A stretch of 64,000 nucleotides of DNA from Bdellovibrionales bacterium RIFCSPHIGHO2_01_FULL_40_29 (GTDB lineage Bacteria > Bdellovibrionota > Bdellovibrionia > Bdellovibrionales > Bdellovibrionaceae): positions 124,001-188,000 of the forward strand of contig MEPU01000006.1 in assembly GCA_001771815.1 (NCBI GenBank), given 5' to 3'. Below are positions 1-6,900 of this stretch, piece by piece. The translations under genes and the position numbers were made by a program. The notes below the pieces were generated by a model, which ran no database searches, was not told the DNA's origin, and saw only the letters and a list, made by a program, of their open reading frames with translations. Position 1 is the stretch's first letter. Each line of letters begins with the position of its first letter.

Positions 1-366
1 ACAATCTGAATCGATTTTTTGATACTCACGAGAAGCAGCAATCATTGCTGACATTTCCTCTTCAACTTTTATATTTGGAAATTTAACATACCCCGAGTCG
101 TCAGCATCAGGATGATCTGGCAGATATTTAGTAACGTAATTTGCAAGGGCAACAATTTTACAGTTTTTATTTTCACAATGAATTTCTTTTTTTCGATACG
201 CACCACCCTCAGGAGTTCTGGTGGCACTTATATTCTCTATATTTGATGAAATGGCATTCATCTCTAATCGTTTATTGCTTAACATATCCTGACATTCGCT
301 TTTATCAATTTTTGCCGCAAATGAAATGGAAGAAACCAAAAGCATAGAATAAATAATGAACTTCAT
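1..366 (-). CDS. Exported FlgC-like (flagellar rod family) protein, 3' end cut by window edge
   Basis: Not recognised as a normal rod gene, but residues 36-115 read like the FlgC core: the TRTPEGGAYRKKE segment (residues 49-61) and the later HPDADDSGYVKFPNI and EMSAMIAASREYQ segments match the FlgC pattern closely. Real FlgC has no signal peptide; here the first 17 residues (MKFIIYSMLLVSSISFA) look like a Sec signal, and the usual N-terminal rod helix is replaced by a Cys-containing stretch. Cysteines lie at 25, 64, 69 and 122. The start is set by GGAGG six bases before ATG. A perfect TATAAT lies at 388-383 on this strand, without a good -35. The frame is still open at base 1, so the C-terminus is missing. 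The FlgC relationship is from motif reading; function is unknown, probably periplasmic or secreted. Confidence 0.72.
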   Translation of the reverse strand, partial: MKFIIYSMLLVSSISFAAKIDKSECQDMLSNKRLEMNAISSNIENISATRTPEGGAYRKKEIHCENKNCKIVALANYVTKYLPDHPDADDSGYVKFPNIKVEEEMSAMIAASREYQKIDSDC

Positions 367-611
367 AAACGACCTCCACTTTATTATACTTTGAATTTAT
401 AGAAAAGAACTGGATTAACGCCTAGAATGTGGTCTCAATTTAGAGGTTAGGCTATTTGAGATATTAGAATATCAGTTCGCACAGTTAAAAACCTTTTTCA
501 GATACGATAATAAAGTTCGGGGCACTCCATCAAAATTTACAAAATAGAATATTAACATTGTTGCAGATCGATTTTCGTAGAATGCTGTTCGTGTTCTTAG
601 GAGTTGTTAAA

Positions 612-974
612 ATGAGTTGGATTCTTCAAACTAATGATTATAAGCAGAGCTTTTTTTCTCATGATGAAAACCGCTGTTCATTAAAACAAAGAACTCTTTC
701 TGCTCTAAAGAAGGTTTTACTTTTTTGGATTTTTGCAATTGCTAGTATTGTTGTTCCATTATTGCATTTTATTTTAGTTCCAGGTTTTTTAATCGGTGGA
801 GTTATTGCGTTTCGATTGCATATGCGAAATACCCATTATCTTGATAACGTCCAATTTCTTTGCCCCAATTGTGGTAAAGGAAATACTCAGAAAAAGTTTT
901 ACTTTTTTTCAGGAAAACGCATCAGATGTTCGCACTGCTCTCATCAAGCCAGTATTATTGCCACTGCAAGTTAA
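612..974 (+). CDS. Small membrane protein with C-terminal zinc ribbon
   Basis: No family recognised. The 120-residue product has a hydrophobic stretch in its middle (about residues 40-70, two short segments or one re-entrant hairpin) and ends in two CxxC pairs (CPNCGK and CSHCSH) about 20 residues apart, the layout of a zinc ribbon. An in-frame start at 558 exists, but the ATG at 612 is preceded by AGGAG at 599-603 and is preferred. It is divergent from the FlgC-like gene with about 245 bp between them. Such small ribbon proteins may be regulators or assembly factors; nothing here says which. Confidence 0.6.
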   Translation: MSWILQTNDYKQSFFSHDENRCSLKQRTLSALKKVLLFWIFAIASIVVPLLHFILVPGFLIGGVIAFRLHMRNTHYLDNVQFLCPNCGKGNTQKKFYFFSGKRIRCSHCSHQASIIATAS

Positions 975-1063
975 AGCCAAATCCTGCCTGCTTTCCATTG
1001 CGAATCTATCAATAATTACTTTGTCAAAATCTTATAGATTTGCTTTAATTTAACACGGCATCC

Positions 1064-1148
1064 GCGCGGGTGGTGGAATTGGTAGACACGCAGGTCTCAG
1101 AAGCCTGTGTCGAAAGATGTAGGGGTTCAAGTCCCCTCTCGCGCACCA
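1064..1148 (+). tRNA. tRNA-Leu (anticodon CAG)
   Basis: The acceptor arm GCGCGGG (1064-1070) pairs with CTCGCGC ending at 1144, followed by encoded ACCA. The anticodon stem CAGGT/GCCTG encloses the loop CTCAGAA, giving anticodon CAG at 1098-1100, which reads CUG leucine codons. The long variable arm and the GGTTCAAGTCC T-arm fit a class II leucine tRNA. A run of seven T follows at once (1151-1157) and may end transcription. Confidence 0.96.
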
Positions 1149-1217
1149 AATTTTTTTCTCGGCCTATATTTTGCAAACTTCACAATCGACGTACAAGAAA
1201 AATGACCGGAGGTTTTT

Positions 1218-1556
1218 GTGAAAAAACACTGTCTAATGTTAGTTTTTTGCCTTATCTGTTTTCCATTTTCTACTTTTGCTGAGGAGGCTCAAAAGCCCTC
1301 CGAAATGCCAAAGCCTATGTCTGAATCCCCAAGCGAAGAAGCCAAAAAGAGAGCTCATAAAAAAGTAGAAGTAAGAAAAAAAGAACTTCTAAAGAAACTG
1401 AAAAATCAAGATTCTCCAGAGGCCATTGGTAACGCCAAAGCTCGTGTGCAAATTGATCGTACGGAGAGCAATCGACAAGACTATCTAGATCAAGAAAAGA
1501 AAAAGACCGCCAAGAAAGACTGCGTAGCTCCAGACTGCCCCGAAATTTCAGAATAA
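1218..1556 (+). CDS. Small exported highly charged protein
   Basis: No family recognised. The 112-residue product starts with a clear signal peptide (hydrophobic core CLMLVFCLICFPF, cleavage likely after TFA at about residue 21). The remainder is almost all Lys, Glu, Ser and Pro and is probably helical or disordered, with two cysteines near the end (CVAPDC). The GTG start is supported by GGAGG at 1208-1212, five bases upstream. It lies about 70 bp after the tRNA and is convergent with the pirin gene. Probably periplasmic; role unknown. Confidence 0.7.
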   Translation: MKKHCLMLVFCLICFPFSTFAEEAQKPSEMPKPMSESPSEEAKKRAHKKVEVRKKELLKKLKNQDSPEAIGNAKARVQIDRTESNRQDYLDQEKKKTAKKDCVAPDCPEISE

Positions 1557-1604
1557 ATCATCTTTACTTCTGAGTATTCAGTAAAAGCAATACATACAGT
1601 CCTG

Positions 1605-2495
1605 TTACGGTAACGGTGTCTCCGGAAGCGGAGTAAATTCTGTCTCGCCTTCGATTTGTCCGATTCTATTGTTTTTCCAATCATCTGCGGCTTTGTGAAT
1701 GCGCTCTTTACTTGAAGATACAAAGTTCCACCAAATGAAGCGCTCTTCAGGAAATGGCTTGCCACCAATCACCAGAACGCGCGCATCTGTTTTCGCTTTA
1801 ATCGAAACCTGAGCTGGATCACCCACTAGAATCAGATCATCGACCTTAAGATCATGCCCGTCTATTTCACAACTTCCAGCCACAATCAGAAAGCCAATTT
1901 CTTCTTCACCAAATGAAAATTCATAATTTGAGTTCGCTTTGCATTCGCAATCTAAATAGAGCGTGCGCCAAAGCGTTGGTACAGGCGATGCTTTTTCTTG
2001 GAATTCTCCCAGAAGGAGTTTTGCAGTGAATCCTTCTGAAAGTGACTGTGATGGAAATTTGTCTTTCTGCCAGTTTGTAAAATTGGGTTCGCATTCTTCA
2101 TGTTCTTTAGGAAGGCCTACCCAAATTTGAACTCCATGCACTGACTTTTTTAGATTGGGATCACGATCTTCGGTTGGTGTTCTTTCGGAGTGAACAATTC
2201 CGCGACCTGCCGTCATCCAATTTAAGTCACCTGGTTCGATAAGTTGTTTTGAGCCAATGCTGTCACGGTGAAAGCCTCGACCTTCAAAAAGATACGTAAC
2301 AGTTGCAAGGCCTATATGTGGATGAGGTCTTACATCTAAAACATGAGTCTCATCAATTTTCATAGGTCCCATATGATCTAGAAATACGAAAGGACCAATG
2401 GCTCTTTTTTTTATATACGGCAGGACTCGATGCACATTAAAGCCACCGAGGTCTCTTTCACGACTGTGGATAATAAGTTCGCCATTTTTTTTCAT
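1605..2495 (-). CDS. Pirin family protein
   Basis: Pirins are bicupin iron proteins; some act as quercetin dioxygenases and others as redox-sensing cofactors. The N-terminal cupin carries the family signature: RPHPHIGLATVTYLFEG followed by HRDSIG, PGDLNWMTAGRGIVHSE, giving the His/His/His/Glu iron ligands (about residues 57-104). A second, less conserved cupin follows in the C-terminal half. The length (about 296 aa) is normal. I chose ATG at 2495, which has AGAGG four bases before it; a GTG at 2510 is an alternative with no ribosome site. It lies just upstream, on the opposite strand, of a small exported protein and is in line with the YeeE/YedE pair, so a link to oxidative or sulfur stress is possible but unproven. 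Confidence 0.88.
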   Translation of the reverse strand: MKKNGELIIHSRERDLGGFNVHRVLPYIKKRAIGPFVFLDHMGPMKIDETHVLDVRPHPHIGLATVTYLFEGRGFHRDSIGSKQLIEPGDLNWMTAGRGIVHSERTPTEDRDPNLKKSVHGVQIWVGLPKEHEECEPNFTNWQKDKFPSQSLSEGFTAKLLLGEFQEKASPVPTLWRTLYLDCECKANSNYEFSFGEEEIGFLIVAGSCEIDGHDLKVDDLILVGDPAQVSIKAKTDARVLVIGGKPFPEERFIWWNFVSSSKERIHKAADDWKNNRIGQIEGETEFTPLPETPLP

Positions 2496-2525
2496 ATTAC
2501 CTCTACTCACACCAATACAAACCCA

Positions 2526-3068
2526 TCAAGTTTGTTTTTTTTCCAGAAAAGATCCTAGTTTCCACCCTACCAATGCTACTACAAACAGGACGACTACCAT
2601 TACGTACCAGGGAATTCCTAATAGAATAAAAATTTGGGACTCTGAAATCAACTTTTGATTAAGAACCTCAAATGAGTACCGATCAATTAACCACAACCAG
2701 AATCGATATCCTGGATACATGGATAAAAAGAAAACCAATGCATCAATGCGGCCACCCGCAAATCCCACAATGGATGTACCAGGACAATAACCCCCGAGGA
2801 CTAAACCAAATCCTAATATAAACCCGCCCAAAACTATTCCGAAACTCAAAAATGGAATGGTTCTTGGATCTGCTTCTGAAAATCCCATCGATACAAGTCC
2901 AAAATAAAGTGTTGAAGCAAGGACGATAGCGCCAAACATGACTTTGAACATGGAGAAGTCCCGAAGCAAGAACTGATCATTAAGACGTTTCGGACTACCA
3001 AATCCTGCCAGATCAAGACTTGCACCAAATAACAGGCCAACAATGAAGCTCATCATATAATCGTTCAT
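2526..3068 (-). CDS. YeeE/YedE family transporter subunit (second half)
   Basis: This 180-residue membrane protein carries the GGYCPGTSIVG motif with the conserved cysteine of the YeeE/YedE (TsuA-type) family, which imports thiosulfate-like sulfur compounds. Full-length TsuA has two such halves in one chain; here the halves are separate genes, as in the PmpA/PmpB arrangement. Four to five hydrophobic helices are visible. The start is ATG at 3068, which overlaps the TGA of the preceding gene as ATGA and has AAGGA seven bases upstream inside that gene; the longer upstream frame is non-hydrophobic read-through and is rejected. Substrate assignment is by family only. Confidence 0.82.
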   Translation of the reverse strand: MNDYMMSFIVGLLFGASLDLAGFGSPKRLNDQFLLRDFSMFKVMFGAIVLASTLYFGLVSMGFSEADPRTIPFLSFGIVLGGFILGFGLVLGGYCPGTSIVGFAGGRIDALVFFLSMYPGYRFWLWLIDRYSFEVLNQKLISESQIFILLGIPWYVMVVVLFVVALVGWKLGSFLEKKQT

Positions 3069-3592
3069 TGCCATGTCCTTCCAAACCATATTCGAGCCGC
3101 AAATCCACCAAGAAAAAAAGCAATTAAAAAAGCAAACCCAGCAACTGTGAGAAGCGAAGCACCTGTCAACCCAATGGAACTTGTACATCCACCAGCAATT
3201 GCAGCACCAACACCGACGAGCATCCCTCCTGAGCAGGCGTAAAACAATCGCCTTTTTGCATTTACCTTTGAGCCGTGCTCAATGAAAAACTTGCAAGTCC
3301 GATTTCGTAAAAGTGAAGTCACTCCTGCACCAAAAAAAATTCCACCAACTAACCAATAGAGCCATGTACGATCCTCAAGGTGCGCCTTCGAAGAACAAAA
3401 AAGCGCATCGCTCTGACTGATGACTTCAGTCGATTCCGTTTCACAAAATACTGCAAAGATTCCAGAAACATGAAGACCCTTTCCGAACCATATCAAAGAT
3501 ATCACCACGACAAGTCCCAAAAATAGAGCCGCTGGAAATGGTTTCAGAAGGTGATCTCGGCCATAGAAAATTTGATTCTGTACTTTGGTCAT
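3065..3592 (-). CDS. YeeE/YedE family transporter subunit (first half)
   Basis: The 175-residue membrane protein has the sister motif GGCTSSIGLTG near its C-terminal third, the matching half of a YeeE/YedE sulfur transporter. Hydrophobic segments lie at about residues 20-40, 78-98 and in the last 60 residues. An insert with cysteines (CETESTEVISQSDALFC) sits between the first two. The start is ATG at 3592 or GTG at 3595; neither has a strong ribosome site. It is coupled to the second half by a four-base overlap, so a heteromeric transporter is likely. Confidence 0.8.
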   Translation of the reverse strand: MTKVQNQIFYGRDHLLKPFPAALFLGLVVVISLIWFGKGLHVSGIFAVFCETESTEVISQSDALFCSSKAHLEDRTWLYWLVGGIFFGAGVTSLLRNRTCKFFIEHGSKVNAKRRLFYACSGGMLVGVGAAIAGGCTSSIGLTGASLLTVAGFAFLIAFFLGGFAARIWFGRTWQ

Positions 3593-3783
3593 CACAAATT
3601 TAGATATTAGTTCAAACGAGGCTTTGCTTCAAGAAAGACATGCACGATTGAGGCAAATTTCCCCCACAGTCCCATTTCTCCTCAAAGTTTTTAATCGTTC
3701 TCGACAATCACGAAAGGCGCTCTGGTATGGATCTGGCATCCAGCACTCGTACTCAGTTTATTCACTTCTAATGAGGAGTATGT

Positions 3784-4947
3784 ATGGATTCTTGCGAAAA
3801 TAATGACCTGGTTGTTTTTTCTCACTTGCGATGGAATTTTGTATTTCAACGACCGCAGCATTTAATGTCTCGCTTTGCAAAAAAACGCCGTGTCTTTTAT
3901 TTTGAAGAACCTATTTTTGAGGATGTCTCTTTTCCCAGAATCCATACACATCAAAGCGAAGAGGGAGTTTTCGTTGTCACTCCGTTTTTACCACAAGCTT
4001 TTTTGAAATTAAACTATCAAGCCGTCCTTGCGACTCTGCTAGATGAATTACTAATGGCTCGGTATATTCATAATTTTAATATTTGGTATTTTACACCCAT
4101 GGCACTTACTTTTAGTCGTCACCTTTCACCCAAGCGTATTGTGTTTGATATTATTGATGAACTCGTTCATTTTGCAGATGCGCCACCGCTTCTGAAGGAG
4201 CTTGAAAATGAACTTTTAATGAAGGCCGACTTAGTTTTCACAGCAGGTCATTCTCTGTTCGAGGCTAAAAAAAATCGACATCATAATATTCATGCCTTCC
4301 CCAGCAGCGTCGACAAAATTCATTTTGCCCAGGCCCGGCTAAAACCAACAGATCCCATGGATCAGATAAAAATTTCTAGACCTCGTGTGGGATACTTTGG
4401 CGCAATTGATGATCGTGTAGATATGGTGCTGCTTGCAGAGATGGCGCGCTTGCGACCAGATATTCAGTTTATTTTGATTGGTCCCATCGTTAAAGCGAAT
4501 CCAGAAACTTTACCACAAGCAGATAATATTCATTACTTGGGGCAAAAAAGTTATCGCGAACTGCCAAACTATATTGCCCATTGGGATTGCGCGATGATTC
4601 CGTTTGTTCTCAACGACTCTACTCAGTATATAAATCCAACAAAAACACTTGAATTTCTGGCTGCGGGGAAGCCCGTTGTTTCCACAGCAATCATGGATGT
4701 TATTTACCCTTACGGAGAAAATAACTTGGTCCATGTGGCTGAATCAGCAACGCAGTTTATTGACTACATCGAACTTGCACTTCTTGAACGTCGCAATATC
4801 AAATGGCAGCTTCAAGTTGATAGCCTACTTGCCGAAGTTTCTTGGGATAATACTTGGCAAAAAATGACAGCACTTGAATTGCTGCCCACCACCAGTATTG
4901 AATCGCCTAATACGGAATTTTTTTATCAGATGAACTCCACGCTTTGA
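3784..4947 (+). CDS. Glycosyltransferase family 1/4-like protein
   Basis: The N-terminus DLVVFSHLRWNFVFQRPQHL matches a well-known group of GT-B glycosyltransferases often found beside sugar-nucleotide and capsule genes. The Rossmann-like C-terminal half contains the fold's RVGYFGAIDDRVD strand-turn, IGPI, and the donor-site region PTKTLEFLAAGKPVVST (about residues 284-301), where the Glu of EFLAAG is the usual nucleotide-sugar contact. GAGGAG lies six bases before the ATG. No polysaccharide cluster is adjacent, so acceptor and donor are unknown; a cytoplasmic or inner-face role in envelope glycan synthesis is expected. Its last 41 bases overlap the 3' end of guaD on the other strand. Confidence 0.83.
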   Translation: MDSCENNDLVVFSHLRWNFVFQRPQHLMSRFAKKRRVFYFEEPIFEDVSFPRIHTHQSEEGVFVVTPFLPQAFLKLNYQAVLATLLDELLMARYIHNFNIWYFTPMALTFSRHLSPKRIVFDIIDELVHFADAPPLLKELENELLMKADLVFTAGHSLFEAKKNRHHNIHAFPSSVDKIHFAQARLKPTDPMDQIKISRPRVGYFGAIDDRVDMVLLAEMARLRPDIQFILIGPIVKANPETLPQADNIHYLGQKSYRELPNYIAHWDCAMIPFVLNDSTQYINPTKTLEFLAAGKPVVSTAIMDVIYPYGENNLVHVAESATQFIDYIELALLERRNIKWQLQVDSLLAEVSWDNTWQKMTALELLPTTSIESPNTEFFYQMNSTL

Positions 4948-5371
4948 AAACTTCAAGCGCTTCAGAGTGCATCATTTGAACCATGGAAATTTTTCGATCC
5001 GAAATAGGTTTGGGAATTTCAGTGTAGATAAAATCATCGTCAAATTGAATATTGGCTGCATCTGACTTTGTATTGGCAAAATAAACTTTTGACAATCGTG
5101 CCCAGTAAATCGCCGCAAGACACATCGGACAGGGTTCGCAACTTGTGTAAATTTCAGCACCCGTCAAATCAAAGTTTTTAATCGATTTACAAGCTTCGCG
5201 AATGGCTTCAACTTCGGCATGAGCCGTTGGATCATTGTTCGTGGTGACTTTATTCCAGCCTTCTCCAATGATTTTGCCGTCCTTAACGATAACAGCACCA
5301 AATGGTCCCCCACCCGTTTCAATATTTTTCTTTGAGAGCTCAATGGCCCGTTTCATATGTGCTGAATCCAT
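4907..5371 (-). CDS. guaD: Guanine deaminase (cytidine-deaminase fold)
   Basis: Deaminates guanine to xanthine. The 154-residue sequence closely follows the Bacillus-type GuaD: NDPTAHAEVEAIR (zinc ligand His51, proton-shuttle Glu53), then TSCEPCPMC with zinc ligands Cys81 and Cys84, then AIYWARLSKVYFA and the FDDDFIY region that distinguishes GuaD from tRNA adenosine deaminase TadA. The ATG at 5371 has no clear ribosome site; ATG at 5356 is a possible alternative. It sits divergent to xdhA with only 44 bp between starts, and its product is the substrate of the neighbouring xanthine dehydrogenase, which strengthens the assignment. Confidence 0.92.
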   Translation of the reverse strand: MDSAHMKRAIELSKKNIETGGGPFGAVIVKDGKIIGEGWNKVTTNNDPTAHAEVEAIREACKSIKNFDLTGAEIYTSCEPCPMCLAAIYWARLSKVYFANTKSDAANIQFDDDFIYTEIPKPISDRKISMVQMMHSEALEVFKAWSSSDKKIPY

Positions 5372-5415
5372 GACAAACTACGTTGCAAAAGAATTACCTT
5401 TAGATCAAGGCTTTT

Positions 5416-6900
5416 TTGGCGAATAATTGGAAATACGTGAAAAAACGAAACTCGATTCTATTTTATCTCAATGGCAAGAGGCATGAAATTCATGCCCATC
5501 AGGCTGGCCTGATGCTTTCAGAGTATCTTAGGTATCATCTATTTTTAACGGGAACCAAAGTCGTTTGTGCCGAAGGCGATTGTGGTGCCTGCACAGTTTT
5601 ACGCTACTTTCCCTATTCAAATTCAAAAAGTAAGAATCTTTTTTTGCCCATTAACTCATGTATTGCAACTGTCGCTCAGTTAGATGGCTCCAGTTTGGTA
5701 ACAATTGATGCTTTAACAGACATGACTCCTGTCCAGAAGGCCATGGTGACCTGTCATGGTAGTCAATGTGGATTCTGCACGCCTGGGTTTGTGATGGCTC
5801 TGCATGGACTCGTAGAAAAAAAAATCAGCACCGCAAAACCAGCACCCATTAAGATTCAAGAGGCTAAAAATGCCCTGACTGGCAATTTGTGTCGATGCAC
5901 GGGTTATCAACCCATTCTTGATGCTGCAAAAAATATTAATCTTTCGGAATGCGAGTCGCTTGCTGAAAAATTTTTGACTCCCGCACAAATCCGCGAACTG
6001 CGTTCCACGATTAAAATTCCACTTCAATTAACTTCACCAGAGTTTAGTTTTTACGCCCCAACAAATCTCAAGGATGCGAGTCGTTTTTTAGCAAAAAATA
6101 AATCATCGTGTATTTTGGGTTCTGCAACAGATTTAGGTGTTCTTCACAATAAGCAAAAAAAACAACTCACTCAGGTGCTCAGCCTGCATCTTATCGAGAA
6201 CCTCTATAAGATTGAAAAAGTGGGATCTGGTCGAATGCGCGTTGGTGCTCGTATCACTTTGACTGAACTTCGCAACAAAATGAAAGCTCTTATTCCTGAG
6301 TTCGCCACTTTTTTAGATCTGTTTGCTTCACCACAAATCAAAAATGTGGCAACTCTAGTTGGAAATGTGGCTAATGCATCACCCATCGCAGATACGCCAC
6401 CTTTTTTGATGACACTCAATACTGTATTAGAAATTCAAAGTCCCAAAGGTATTCGCTTTGTACCCATCGAGAATTTTTTCTTAGATTACCGTAAAACAAA
6501 TTTAAAATCTGGCGAATTGATTGCGGCCCTGCATTTTGATATTCCTAAAAAATCAGACTCCCTAGCTGCGTACAAAGTCTCTCAACGTAAAGATTTAGAT
6601 ATTTCAGCCGTTAACTTTGCAGCCCGCGTGATATGGAAAAATGCACAACAGAATCAAATCAAAGAGATTTTTTTATCTGTTGGCGGTGTCGCCGCAGTGA
6701 CTTTACGCCTTTCTAAAACAGAACTGATTTTTAAAAATAAAACACTGACTCCTGAATTATTTGAGTCTGCATTGACCCAACTCCACCAAGAAATCCAACC
6801 TCTGAGCGATCTTCGCGCGAGCCAGCAATTTCGACATGTTGTAGTTGAAAACCTTTTCCTTAAATTTTTTCGCGAGAAATCACATGCACAAACCCCATGA
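5416..6900 (+). CDS. xdhA: Xanthine dehydrogenase, [2Fe-2S]/FAD subunit
   Basis: Electron-transfer subunit that passes electrons from the molybdenum centre to FAD and NAD. Residues 1-170 are the two iron-sulfur domains: cluster I Cys51, 56, 59 and 82; cluster II Cys118, 121, 159 and 161 (CGFC and CRC). From about residue 200 comes the FAD domain with GSATDLGVL and the LVGNVANASPIADTPP pyrophosphate-binding loop (usually GGNIA.GSPIGD). Length 494 aa matches the bacterial XdhA type. The start is uncertain: TTG at 5416 has AAGG five bases upstream, and GTG at 5437 is equally plausible. It is followed by xdhB with a 17-bp overlap, indicating translational coupling. Confidence 0.94.
   Translation: MANNWKYVKKRNSILFYLNGKRHEIHAHQAGLMLSEYLRYHLFLTGTKVVCAEGDCGACTVLRYFPYSNSKSKNLFLPINSCIATVAQLDGSSLVTIDALTDMTPVQKAMVTCHGSQCGFCTPGFVMALHGLVEKKISTAKPAPIKIQEAKNALTGNLCRCTGYQPILDAAKNINLSECESLAEKFLTPAQIRELRSTIKIPLQLTSPEFSFYAPTNLKDASRFLAKNKSSCILGSATDLGVLHNKQKKQLTQVLSLHLIENLYKIEKVGSGRMRVGARITLTELRNKMKALIPEFATFLDLFASPQIKNVATLVGNVANASPIADTPPFLMTLNTVLEIQSPKGIRFVPIENFFLDYRKTNLKSGELIAALHFDIPKKSDSLAAYKVSQRKDLDISAVNFAARVIWKNAQQNQIKEIFLSVGGVAAVTLRLSKTELIFKNKTLTPELFESALTQLHQEIQPLSDLRASQQFRHVVVENLFLKFFREKSHAQTP

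Noticed and set aside
1070-1282. 70-codon frame over the tRNA
   Set aside because: Overlaps tRNA-Leu; chance frame.
3690-3730. TCAAAGTTT followed by CTCGACAA as a FliA promoter of the glycosyltransferase
   Set aside because: Spacing is about nine instead of eleven and the -10 matches only partly.
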